29,893 bases of DNA from SAR202 cluster bacterium Io17-Chloro-G6. Its GTDB lineage: Bacteria; Chloroflexota; Dehalococcoidia; UBA3495. Shown piece by piece: positions 1 through 6,806 of this stretch (within the stretch, counting starts at the first letter, position 1; each line of letters starts with the position of its first letter). Position numbers and translations under genes: made by a program. The notes beneath the pieces are model-generated. The model did no database searches, was not told the DNA's origin, and saw only the letters and a list, made by a program, of their open reading frames with translations. Location: contig MUCT01000049.1 of the NCBI GenBank assembly GCA_002816585.1, forward strand, positions 1 to 29,893, written 5' to 3'.

Positions 1-349
1 ACCGCTTTCTAGAATCCGTGCCGCTCTGAGTTCCCTCTGGATCGCTTATCCCCCGGCCTTCCCCATTTGCCAGGAAACTCCGGGATGACTCATGTTTGTA
101 TCTATAAGAATCTCTCCACAGGAATTCTAGATTTGGACACAGCCTAAAAAGAAGCATTGCAATCCATAGGGATCGATACCCAAAAGGGAGGTTCAATTTA
201 TAATGTATTTCTTATACAAAGGCTGTCGAGCATTCAGGTACATCTGCATGAATGCGATAGCCTTTGGTGATTTTAACGAACAAAGATCAGGAGAGAGGAA
301 TCATTCTCGACCCCGCACCGGTAGAACAAAAATAATCCACAAGGCCAGA
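1..349. other. Left-edge non-coding stretch
   Basis: No convincing gene is visible on either strand: reading frames are short and resemble no family I know. The stretch is AT-rich and lies downstream of the minus-strand permease. Its one clear structure is a long imperfect inverted repeat at 217-266, listed separately. A substrate-binding protein gene (proX/opuAC type), often found next to such permeases, is not present here. Confidence 0.5.
217..266. repeat. Long imperfect inverted repeat (hairpin)
   Basis: The left arm (217-236) and right arm (249-266) pair over 12 bp, then a two-base bulge, then 6 bp, closing a 12-base loop. As plus-strand RNA the single non-Watson-Crick pair is a G-U wobble; as minus-strand RNA it becomes an A-C mismatch, so the fold is better on the plus strand. 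It lies about 85 bp beyond the permease stop. It could be a transcript-end structure, although no T-run follows on the minus strand, or an intergenic repeat element. Confidence 0.5.
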
Positions 350-1297
350 TTATTCTGATCGAGATATCACGATACTTTGAGTTATGCGATCAATGATGAT
401 CGCCATAACGACTATAGCGGAACCCGCAATAAAGGCGTTTCCCTCTTGTAATTGTCCCATGGAACGAAGGACTTCTATCCCCAATCCCCCGGCACCCACC
501 ATGGCTGCAATTGTCGACATAGCAAGTGCCATCATGATCGTTTGATTGATTCCAGCCATGATGGTGGGTATAGCCATCGGCAACTGAACCTTAGAAAGCA
601 ATTGGAGTCTGGTTGACCCAAATGATTCGCCAGCCTCGACCACCGATGGATTAACCTGCCGGATCCCGAGATTAGTAAGTCGGATACAAGGCGGAATAGA
701 ATAGAGCACGGTGGCCAAAACAGCAGCCACATTGCCCAACCCGAAAAACATTATTCCCGGGACTAAATACACGAAACTGGGCATAGTTTGCATAGCATCC
801 AAGACCGGACGCAAAAGAGTTTCTATCAAGTTACTGCGAGCCATTAAGATGCCGGTAGGAATGCCGAATATGACTGCTACAGAAACCGAGACAGTCATGA
901 TGGCTATGGTTACCATTGCCGGTTCCCAAAGGTTAACAAGGCCGATTAGAATCATGCCTAGGACGGAAATGATTCCAATCCGTAACGACCCCAGCCGCCA
1001 ACCCAACAAAAATATGAGGGCAACCATCACAGGCCAAGGGATCCAAACCAAGAACTCGCGAAGTTTCCCCAAGACGACCTTTAAATTGTCGCTTATGCCG
1101 TCAAAGAACCATTCTCCATTAACCACTAACCAATCGATGAAATTATCGATAGCGCGGGCAATCTCGGGCCCGATATTGGTAGGATAGCCGAGGTCATCGT
1201 CCCCTTTTATCGAATGTATGATGGCCGAAGCGATCAGAGCGCCGCATATAGCAGATACGAGAATAATAGGGCTTCGGAATTTTTGAATGAATTTCAT
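350..1297 (-). CDS. proW: Glycine betaine/proline-type ABC transporter permease
   Basis: This 315-residue inner-membrane permease is of the ProW/OpuAB type and would form the channel of a compatible-solute (glycine betaine, proline, choline) importer. The N-terminus has a membrane segment, then a soluble stretch, then about six more hydrophobic helices in the BPD_transp_1 core. The ATPase-contacting EAA loop is visible around residues 215-245 (EAGESFGSTRLQLLSKVQLP followed by AIPTIMAGINQ). It lies 38 bp downstream of the CBS-ATPase gene on the same strand, so the two are almost certainly one operon. No periplasmic binding protein is adjacent, so substrate identity rests on family resemblance. 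Base composition is AT-richer than most of the window. The symbol is assigned by family. Confidence 0.85.
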   Translation of the reverse strand: MKFIQKFRSPIILVSAICGALIASAIIHSIKGDDDLGYPTNIGPEIARAIDNFIDWLVVNGEWFFDGISDNLKVVLGKLREFLVWIPWPVMVALIFLLGWRLGSLRIGIISVLGMILIGLVNLWEPAMVTIAIMTVSVSVAVIFGIPTGILMARSNLIETLLRPVLDAMQTMPSFVYLVPGIMFFGLGNVAAVLATVLYSIPPCIRLTNLGIRQVNPSVVEAGESFGSTRLQLLSKVQLPMAIPTIMAGINQTIMMALAMSTIAAMVGAGGLGIEVLRSMGQLQEGNAFIAGSAIVVMAIIIDRITQSIVISRSE

Positions 1298-1335
1298 AAC
1301 GAGAGCGGAACTTCAGTAGGAATGATGATGGTTAG

Positions 1336-2541
1336 TTAACGACCACTGGCCACAATCTTTAAAAGGTCGGGCTGCGTCGCAACTCCAATAAAAGCGTTAC
1401 TTTCATCAACTACCGGAATCGGTAAATTGTGGTCACTCAGAAAGGTTAGTGCCTCGTCAAGCGTAGTATCTGGAAGGACTGAAACGATGCTTGAATCGAC
1501 AAGGCTATCTATATCTATGGTGTGATCGACAGCAGCATCTAACTGATCTCTGCAAAGTATTCCTAGATATTGTTCTTCCGGGTCGATTCCGATGGCGTAA
1601 TCAGTGTTTGCTTGATCCATTTTCGCCCGCACAAGCTCATGAGAATCTGTTGGAGAGAACACAACATCAGGTTCTGAAACCACATGTTCAATATCAATGA
1701 CTTTCGTTTTGGGAATCCCCTGTGTGAATTCTTTAACGAAACCATCCGCAGGTTGGGTAATAATCTCTTTTGGAGTCCCGATCTGTATGATTTCGCCATC
1801 ACGCATGATAGCGATCCTATCACCGATGGTGATAGCTTCATCCAGATCGTGCGTGATAAAAATTATGGTCTTTTGAATCTTGCTTTGCAGAAGAGAAAGC
1901 TCGTCCCGCATTTGACGACGTATCAGTGGATCTAGACCGCTGAACGGCTCATCCATCAGCAATATATGTGGATCCACTGCAAGTGCTCGAGCCAACCCGA
2001 CTCGTTGTTGCATGCCTCCACTAAGTTCCCTCTGGTTAGCGTTTTCCCATCCAGTCAACCCTACCTTGTCAAGCATTTCACGTGCTATCGAATATCGATC
2101 ATCTCTGTCGACTCCCTTGACCTCTAATCCAAATGCGGCGTTATCTAACACATTCTTGTGTGGCAACAAGCCGAAATTTTGAAACACCATAGCCATCTTA
2201 GATCGCCGGAATTCACGAAGGCCACGCGCATCGAAAGTGGTTATATCGTCTCCATCTACGGTTAGTTCGCCTGATGTAGCTTCGATTAATCCGATTAAAC
2301 AGCGCACTAACGTCGATTTTCCGCTTCCAGATAAACCCATAACAACAAATGTTTCTCCCGGATATACCTGGAAAGAGACATCGCGAAGGGCTACAACTAA
2401 GCCCAATTCTTGTTGTAGATCAGCACGGGTTTGGCTGCGATATGGTTCCTCTAGCGCAATTTGTGGCTTTTTCCCAAATACTTTCCACAATGAATTTACG
2501 GAGATAATAGGGGGCGCTTCATGTGGCTCATGGCCATTCAT
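1336..2541 (-). CDS. proV: Glycine betaine/proline ABC transporter ATPase with CBS domains
   Basis: This 401-residue cytoplasmic ATPase would power the adjacent ProW-like permease. Visible motifs are Walker A GLSGSGKST (residues 69-77), the Q-loop in AMVFQNFGLLPH, signature LSGGMQQRVGLARAL, Walker B HILLMDEPFSGLD and the switch histidine in FITHDLDEA. The last 120 or so residues form a tandem CBS pair, the module that in OpuA-type transporters senses ionic strength or a nucleotide. The insertion before Walker A (residues 30-50) is typical of ProV/OpuAA. The ATG is preceded by AAGGAG at good spacing. The gene is first in a two-gene operon; gating by osmotic stress is inferred from the CBS pair. 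Confidence 0.9.
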   Translation of the reverse strand: MNGHEPHEAPPIISVNSLWKVFGKKPQIALEEPYRSQTRADLQQELGLVVALRDVSFQVYPGETFVVMGLSGSGKSTLVRCLIGLIEATSGELTVDGDDITTFDARGLREFRRSKMAMVFQNFGLLPHKNVLDNAAFGLEVKGVDRDDRYSIAREMLDKVGLTGWENANQRELSGGMQQRVGLARALAVDPHILLMDEPFSGLDPLIRRQMRDELSLLQSKIQKTIIFITHDLDEAITIGDRIAIMRDGEIIQIGTPKEIITQPADGFVKEFTQGIPKTKVIDIEHVVSEPDVVFSPTDSHELVRAKMDQANTDYAIGIDPEEQYLGILCRDQLDAAVDHTIDIDSLVDSSIVSVLPDTTLDEALTFLSDHNLPIPVVDESNAFIGVATQPDLLKIVASGR

Positions 2542-2596
2542 AAGCCTCTCCTTCTGCGGGTTTCCACGGTTATGCCGGCACCTGCATCGATGCTGA

Positions 2597-2920
2597 CTAA
2601 CTGTTCTTGTAAATCTCTAGAATCTGCCCGCGCCACCGGTTTAAAAATCAGCTATAGCCATTAAGAGCCCAGATAGTGGCGGTGCTTTGTATCATGCCCA
2701 GGAAAGTAAAAGCAGCGGCGTCTACATCTAGATTTGTATGGACCTCGCTCTTGCGCAGACCCTTGCTCATCACTTCCGTTATAGATTCAAGTTACCGATC
2801 CAGTATTTCATGTATACGGCCGGACAGACCGATGCCCTCAAAGCTATAGGCACTGTGGGGAATTGTCAACTGAGTGGTTACGCCTAGGAAGACGAGGTTT
2901 AGGAGTGGAGCTAGTGTCAT
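2597..2920 (-). pseudogene. Decayed C-terminal fragment of a TetR/AcrR-family regulator
   Basis: On the minus strand one continuous frame from 2920 to a stop at 2597 reads like the ligand-binding C-terminus of a TetR regulator but carries internal TAA and TGA stops. Recognisable pieces are RIHEILDR, then (after the TAA) LESITEVMSKGLRKSEVHTN and DVDAAAFTFLGMIQSTATIW followed by ALNGYS, then (after the TGA) FLNRWRGQILEIYKNS. The last two pieces match the usual helix 8-9 pattern of the family. No helix-turn-helix half is present: the frame begins at the aldo/keto reductase stop codon. It is a dead remnant, possibly of a regulator of a neighbouring gene. Family assignment is by eye. Confidence 0.6.
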
Positions 2921-3723
2921 TATGGGAACGCGGCATCTAAGGATTGGACTTGGTTGGTTGAGAGCGACCAGCCTGAGGCCCGGCAGTTCTCAACGGTCCT
3001 TTCAACGCTATTGCTTTTAGGAATCACGATAACGTTGGGTCTCGACAGGCACCAATTGAGGGCGACTTGAGCTGGTGTCTTATCGACTTCTTTCGCCACT
3101 TGTTCTAGTGTTGACTCTCCGTGGTCAGATCGGAAACGGGACTTGCCCGAAAGGGACCCGTCAGCCAATGGGGTATAGGCGATAACCGTGATGTTGTTGT
3201 CCACACAATAAGGGATCAAGTAGGGCTCTATCTGGCGTTGTTTTAGGTTATAGAGCACCTGGTTGGAGACTAGCGGGTTCTTGGTCATGGCCTGCTGGGC
3301 GTCTTTCATCTCAGCCACCGAGAAATTGCTGACGCCGATGTAGCGGACCATGCCACGGTCCACCAGTTCTTCCATCGCACCCATGGTCTCGGCGATGGGC
3401 ACCGACCGGTTGGACCAATGGATCTGGTAGAGGTCGATGACATCGTCGTCCAAAAGGCGCAAGCTCTTCTCCGCGGCCCGCAGCACGGCGTCGCGGCGCA
3501 GGTTGCTGCCCAGAACCTTGGTGGCCAGAAATACCTGGTCGCGCCGTCCCTTTACCGCCTCGCCCACTGCGTCTTCGGTACGGTACATTTCGGCGGTGTC
3601 AATCAGGGTGGCGCCCAATTCGATGCCCTTTCGCAACGGCTCTGGACCGCCCTTATATTTCCACGTACCGAGGCCGATCTCGGGCACCATCTCTCCGGTG
3701 CCGCCCAACTCGCGGTATTGCAA
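2920..3723 (-). CDS. Aldo/keto reductase
   Basis: This 267-residue cytosolic NAD(P)H-dependent carbonyl reductase is of the aldo/keto reductase superfamily, a TIM barrel. The catalytic tetrad is intact: Asp42 and Tyr47 in LIDTAEMY, Lys69 in FLATKV and His102 in LYQIHW. The cofactor-binding C-terminal region VIPKSNSVERTVEN is present. I place the start at a TTG (3723), because GGAGGT lies six bases upstream and the protein then begins MQYRELGG, the normal family N-terminus; an upstream ATG at 3816 would add 31 unrelated residues. The gene is divergent from the PPOX gene at 3837, and its stop abuts the TetR remnant. The substrate cannot be deduced. Confidence 0.88.
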   Translation of the reverse strand: MQYRELGGTGEMVPEIGLGTWKYKGGPEPLRKGIELGATLIDTAEMYRTEDAVGEAVKGRRDQVFLATKVLGSNLRRDAVLRAAEKSLRLLDDDVIDLYQIHWSNRSVPIAETMGAMEELVDRGMVRYIGVSNFSVAEMKDAQQAMTKNPLVSNQVLYNLKQRQIEPYLIPYCVDNNITVIAYTPLADGSLSGKSRFRSDHGESTLEQVAKEVDKTPAQVALNWCLSRPNVIVIPKSNSVERTVENCRASGWSLSTNQVQSLDAAFP

Positions 3724-3836
3724 GTAGCCACCTCCGAAGGTGTGTAGATATGCATGCGGCAATGCCGCCTGATATGGTATACCAGAAGTCGGGCCGGAAA
3801 GCCCACCTTTAATCAACGTTCAAGCGAGGTAGAACG

Positions 3837-4259
3837 ATGGAGTTCGAAGAAGTACGTCCCCATTTCGAGACGAATCACCGAGGTGTTATCACCACTTTCC
3901 AAGCCAACGGCGCAGGCCATTCCAGCATTGTGGTCTGCGGGGCATATCAGGGCAACGCCGCTTTTGTGATTGTGCGAGGTAGTTCGGCCAAGACCCGCAA
4001 TCTGAGGCGGGACCCACGATGCACTGTGATGTCGGTCTCCGAAAATTGGCGTACCTGTGCAATCGTCGAGGGACAAGCCACCCTCATGGACTACCACAAC
4101 ACCGACGCCGAGAAGATGCGTGTGGAGCTGCGAGAGGTCTTTCGCGCCTGCGGAGACAAAGACCACCCCGACTGGGAAGAGTACGACCAAGCCATGGTCA
4201 AACAAGACGCGGTGATAGTCTTAGTCAAGCCCGACCGCGTCTACGGGAAGCTGCAGTAG
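3837..4259 (+). CDS. PPOX-class F420/flavin-dependent oxidoreductase
   Basis: This 140-residue protein has the split-barrel fold of the pyridoxamine-phosphate-oxidase-like superfamily. The pattern typical of the F420/FMN-binding branch is visible: HRGVITTFQANGAGHSSIVV (strands 1-2), then RGSSAKTRNLRRDPRCTV (the phosphate/cofactor-binding stretch), then the strand CAIVEGQATL. Such proteins reduce small organic molecules with F420H2 or bind flavin or heme; the substrate is unknown. The ATG has a GAGG ribosome site seven bases upstream. It is divergent from the aldo/keto reductase, so the interval 3724-3836 should hold both promoters. A second, distinct PPOX gene lies at 17916. Confidence 0.82.
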   Translation: MEFEEVRPHFETNHRGVITTFQANGAGHSSIVVCGAYQGNAAFVIVRGSSAKTRNLRRDPRCTVMSVSENWRTCAIVEGQATLMDYHNTDAEKMRVELREVFRACGDKDHPDWEEYDQAMVKQDAVIVLVKPDRVYGKLQ

Positions 4260-4317
4260 GATGCTAAAATTGGAATCAGGCTAGAACGCTAGAAATTATG
4301 ATTCTTAGAGAGAGGCC

Positions 4318-4530
4318 ATGAGTACCAGTGAAATCATCTTTCTTGTAGAAGAGTCACCCGAGGGAGGCTACGAAGCCAAAGCTCTGGGTGAGTCGATCTA
4401 TACCCAGGCCGAATCTATAAGCGAACTCAGAACGAAGGTGCAGGATGCGGTCCGTAGTCATTTCGATGAACATGGCAGGCCGCAGATGATTCGGCTGCAT
4501 CTGGTCCATGACGAAGTTATCCCAGTTTGA
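4318..4530 (+). CDS. HicB-like antitoxin (small)
   Basis: This 70-residue protein resembles the short HicB-type partial RNase H fold domain: IIFLVEESPEGGYEAKALGE matches the usual strand-turn-strand opening, followed by a helix (AESISELRTKVQDAVRSHF) and a final strand. Proteins of this type are often mislabelled as 2-oxoisovalerate dehydrogenase fragments. It is followed at once by a HicA-like frame, which supports an antitoxin role: binding and neutralising the HicA RNase. No separate DNA-binding domain is visible, so autoregulation is uncertain. AGAGAGG precedes the ATG. Confidence 0.7.
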   Translation: MSTSEIIFLVEESPEGGYEAKALGESIYTQAESISELRTKVQDAVRSHFDEHGRPQMIRLHLVHDEVIPV

Positions 4531-4568
4531 GGTGACCCCGTAGCCTTTCAGGGGTCGAACTCGCTGCT

Positions 4569-4772
4569 TTGCTGGGTCGGCATGGTTATGAAATTACGAG
4601 GCAAACAGGAAGCCACCTGCGTTTGACTTCCAGTGTTATGGGGCGGGACCATCACGTTACCATCCCCAGGCACACCGCCTTAAAAGTTGGGACATTAAGC
4701 GGTATTTTGAACGACATCGCCCAATATCTTGACGTTGAGAGGGATGCTTTTCTGCAAGAATTATTCCGTTAG
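4569..4772 (+). CDS. HicA-like mRNA interferase toxin with 5' end out of frame
   Basis: This protein is a HicA/YcfA-type double-stranded-RNA-binding-fold RNase. The catalytic-histidine motif is visible in RQTGSHLRL, followed by HHVTIPRHTALKVGTLSGIL, the family's second half. The first canonical in-frame start is a TTG at 4569, giving 67 residues, but family homology continues upstream in the same frame (RSLSGVELAAL) to a TGA at 4533. A GTG at 4532, just after the hicB stop, would give the normal N-terminus if one base of the CCCC run at 4536-4539 were skipped. The gene is therefore frame-broken, read by +1 frameshift, or mis-sequenced. Its 3' end overlaps the convergent MaoC gene by 12 bp. 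Confidence 0.68.
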   Translation: MLGRHGYEITRQTGSHLRLTSSVMGRDHHVTIPRHTALKVGTLSGILNDIAQYLDVERDAFLQELFR

Positions 4773-5756
4773 TTCGTCTCGACTTTCCATACCCAACACC
4801 GCGTCCGACAAACACACCAACTCGCCTCGCTGGTTGATCCCCTTAACCCGGCACCTCAAGAGTTTCTTGCCACTTTCTTCGCTTTTGCCGGTTATCTCGC
4901 CTTCGAATCTGACCGTGTCACCGCTCCGGAAGGGGGTGATGGCCCGCATCAGAAGACTGCCGCCCGAGTAGAAGTTGCTGACCGGGAAGGAAAGCTCCAG
5001 CATCTGGTTGACGTACGACATGGTAGCGGGGCCCGAGTTGGTGGTGCTGCCGAAGATGTTCTGCTTGGCGAATTCCTCATCGGTGTGGATGTTGCTATCG
5101 TTGCGCCGTCCCGCCAGCCGGAAATCGTTCTTACGGTTCATGATCTCCTGGCTCTCAGTGATGGCCAACTCTTCGAGGGAGTCGCCCACGGATATTCCCG
5201 CGAAATCCAACAAGCCGGGACAGATTGACTGGGATGTTTCCGGCACCCCTTCGGGCTGAAGGGTGTTCTCTTTTGAGGGAACCTCTCGCTGCCCTTTCGC
5301 ATACTCAAAAATGCAGGTGTAGTCGTACTCGGCGGCCAATTCGCCGCGCTGGTTAATGGCTTCAACCCGGAAGGTGACAAACTTGCTGCCGCGGCGCTCG
5401 TACTTCTCCAGCACCCGCCGGCGTCCGGTGATGATGTCTCCAGGGAGCACCGGGACGAACCACCGCGCTTCGCACTTGGCGAAGGGGGTCTGCCGCCGGG
5501 CAGTTTTCGACACCTCGAATGCCACGAAACCGTTAGCCGCGGCGATCTCTTCGCGGAGCAGGGGCGCATAACTGAGCACCATGGTGGGCATCGCGACAAG
5601 ACTGTTTGCGCCCGCCTGGTAAGCGGGACTATGGTTCAGTGAGACCCGGGCGTACTCCGCGATGTTCTCCGCCGTGATCTCCACAACGGTCTCGTTGCCG
5701 GCCTGACCCGGCTCCACCGCGTCGAAGTCCCATAGCTTTTCCTGCTGATTCAGCAT
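4761..5756 (-). CDS. Tandem MaoC-like (hotdog) dehydratase-family protein
   Basis: This 331-residue protein contains two hotdog domains, like MaoC/FAS1-type acyl-thioester hydratases. The second domain carries a hydratase-like motif in NDSNIHTDEEFA (Asp and His present), followed by the usual FGSTTNSGPATMSYV segment. The first has a degenerate version (SLNHSPAYQAGANS), as is common when one copy is structural. Both halves contain the repeated phrase INQRGEL in the central strand (FRVEAINQRGELAAEY and CRVKGINQRGELVC), supporting internal duplication. It probably acts on an enoyl- or hydroxyacyl-CoA in fatty-acid or small-acid metabolism. The gene is solitary, its ATG is preceded by AGGG, and it is convergent with hicA. 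Confidence 0.78.
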   Translation of the reverse strand: MLNQQEKLWDFDAVEPGQAGNETVVEITAENIAEYARVSLNHSPAYQAGANSLVAMPTMVLSYAPLLREEIAAANGFVAFEVSKTARRQTPFAKCEARWFVPVLPGDIITGRRRVLEKYERRGSKFVTFRVEAINQRGELAAEYDYTCIFEYAKGQREVPSKENTLQPEGVPETSQSICPGLLDFAGISVGDSLEELAITESQEIMNRKNDFRLAGRRNDSNIHTDEEFAKQNIFGSTTNSGPATMSYVNQMLELSFPVSNFYSGGSLLMRAITPFRSGDTVRFEGEITGKSEESGKKLLRCRVKGINQRGELVCLSDAVLGMESRDELTE

Positions 5757-5961
5757 GGCTGCCCTCTGTCCTTGATTAGTCTGATTGCGCTCGCCTCATT
5801 CTAACCCACGGCGGCGTCACAGGCTCAGGTGGAGCCTATTGCGAAATGCTATTGGTTATGGCGGTATATTGCCAACCTGGACAGTGACGAGCTGATTACA
5901 GTACGGTGGGTTCGAGAGGAAGCTAGGTAGCCTTAGGGTGTAGTTTGCGGTTAGCCTGAGC

Positions 5962-6540
5962 CTATGGGTATACGGTAAAAAGGTTTTCGTATTGGTTAGC
6001 ATCCAACAGGACTTCGAACTCGTCAACCGTGGTCTCTATAGATTCCATAACAAAGTTCGCATTGCCTTGGCTGCTAAGCCATTTGGTACTCTGGCCGGTT
6101 TTCTCTTTGATCCTGTCAAAGTTTATCGAATGCGCCCGCACCCATTTCTTAACATCGGATAGAGTTACGTCCTGATTGCCCGCGTCAGCTATCGCCACAC
6201 ACATCTGAACGGCGTCATCTGTAGAGGCGTAAAACAAGTACCTATTGATCAATAGGAATACGTTAAGAGCCGCAAGTCCCATGCGTTTATTTCCATCATC
6301 GAAAGGATGGTCTTTCACGATCGAATATAACAAAATGGCCGCTTTGTCCTGTATAGTTCGATACAGATAGCGGCCATTATGGGTGTGAGTTGGATTAGCT
6401 AATGCTGATTCAAGCATCCCCTTGCCTTCGTCTCCCCCCAAGTAGCGAAACTGGGGCATAGGGTCCGGATAATCGGCGTACAACTCGGACGCAAGCTCGT
6501 AAATTATTACTTCGATCGCGTCAATATTTAGAAAGCGTAC
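5962..6540 (-). CDS. Fic/Doc-family toxin (death-on-curing type)
   Basis: This is a Fic-domain protein with the intact active-site motif HPFDDGNKR (residues 78-86 counted from 6540), so it should transfer a phosphate or nucleotide onto a target protein. Domain order is a Doc-like N-terminal helix (VRFLNIDAIEVIIYELASEL), the Fic core to about residue 130, then a C-terminal extension of about 60 residues. Family homology starts at a GTA codon at 6540, five bases after AGGA, and no ATG/GTG/TTG exists until the TTG at 6483, which would remove the first helix (173 residues instead of 192). Either a rare start is used or the toxin is attenuated. It lies 7 bp after the small helical protein at 6548-6688, its probable antitoxin. 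Confidence 0.78.
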   Translation of the reverse strand, partial: VRFLNIDAIEVIIYELASELYADYPDPMPQFRYLGGDEGKGMLESALANPTHTHNGRYLYRTIQDKAAILLYSIVKDHPFDDGNKRMGLAALNVFLLINRYLFYASTDDAVQMCVAIADAGNQDVTLSDVKKWVRAHSINFDRIKEKTGQSTKWLSSQGNANFVMESIETTVDEFEVLLDANQYENLFTVYP

Positions 6541-6547
6541 TGTCTTC

Positions 6548-6688
6548 CTAGTAACTCTCTAACTCCCGAAGGGCTTCTTTGTTGGCCCTTATGGCAATCT
6601 TTGCTGCCTCTCGGATCAACTCTCGCTCTTTCTTGAGTTTGTCCTCTGCCTCTTTTTCTCGTTGCTTCATATCGTCTTTGACGGCCAT
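6548..6688 (-). CDS. Short charged helical protein, probable antitoxin of the Fic toxin
   Basis: This is a 46-residue minus-strand frame with a strong ribosome site: GGGAGGTGA lies eight bases before its ATG (6688). It begins MAVKDDMKQREKEAEDK, continues with LIREAAKIAIRANKEAL and ends RELESY. Nearly half the residues are charged and the pattern predicts one long amphipathic helix. It does not show a Phd/YefM DNA-binding fold or the class I Fic antitoxin motif (S/T)xxxE(G/N). Position immediately upstream of the Fic gene on the same strand suggests the antitoxin role; this is inference from context and not from homology. Confidence 0.55.
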   Translation of the reverse strand: MAVKDDMKQREKEAEDKLKKERELIREAAKIAIRANKEALRELESY

Positions 6689-6696
6689 GCGCGGTC

Positions 6697-6703
6697 ACCT
6701 CCC
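6697..6703 (-). promoter_or_regulatory. Strong ribosome binding site for the 46-residue antitoxin candidate
   Basis: On the minus strand GGGAGGTG lies eight bases before the ATG at 6688. This near-perfect Shine-Dalgarno sequence is the main reason to accept such a short frame as a gene. Confidence 0.6.
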
Positions 6704-6783
6704 GTGCTATTTCCGTCTTCTTCCACACCCACACTTTCTACTACACACTTGATGTAAACGGAACGATGTATATAAACCATTGA

Positions 6784-6806
6784 GTGTATACACCGTGTAT
6801 ATACAC
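6784..6806. promoter_or_regulatory. Tandem perfect palindromes, probable operator of the Fic module
   Basis: Two perfect palindromes stand one base apart: GTGTATACAC (6784-6793) and GTGTATATACAC (6795-6806). They lie about 95 bp upstream of the antitoxin candidate's ATG, where an autoregulatory operator of a toxin-antitoxin operon would be expected. The related sequence ATGTATATAAA at 6766-6776 may be a further half-site. Which protein binds is unknown, since the 46-residue product has no evident DNA-binding fold. Confidence 0.5.

Noticed and set aside
711..1187. 158-residue plus-strand frame
   Set aside because: Antisense shadow of the ProW permease; composition (Lys/Met/Thr-rich) and lack of any family resemblance mark it as spurious.
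4318..4530. Naming this gene a 2-oxoisovalerate dehydrogenase subunit
   Set aside because: Seventy residues cannot encode such a subunit; the pattern and the following HicA frame fit a HicB-like antitoxin.
6528..6734. 68-residue minus-strand frame over the Fic antitoxin candidate
   Set aside because: Arg/Gln/Gly-rich shadow with no ribosome site; the overlapping 46-residue frame has a strong ribosome site and sensible helix composition.
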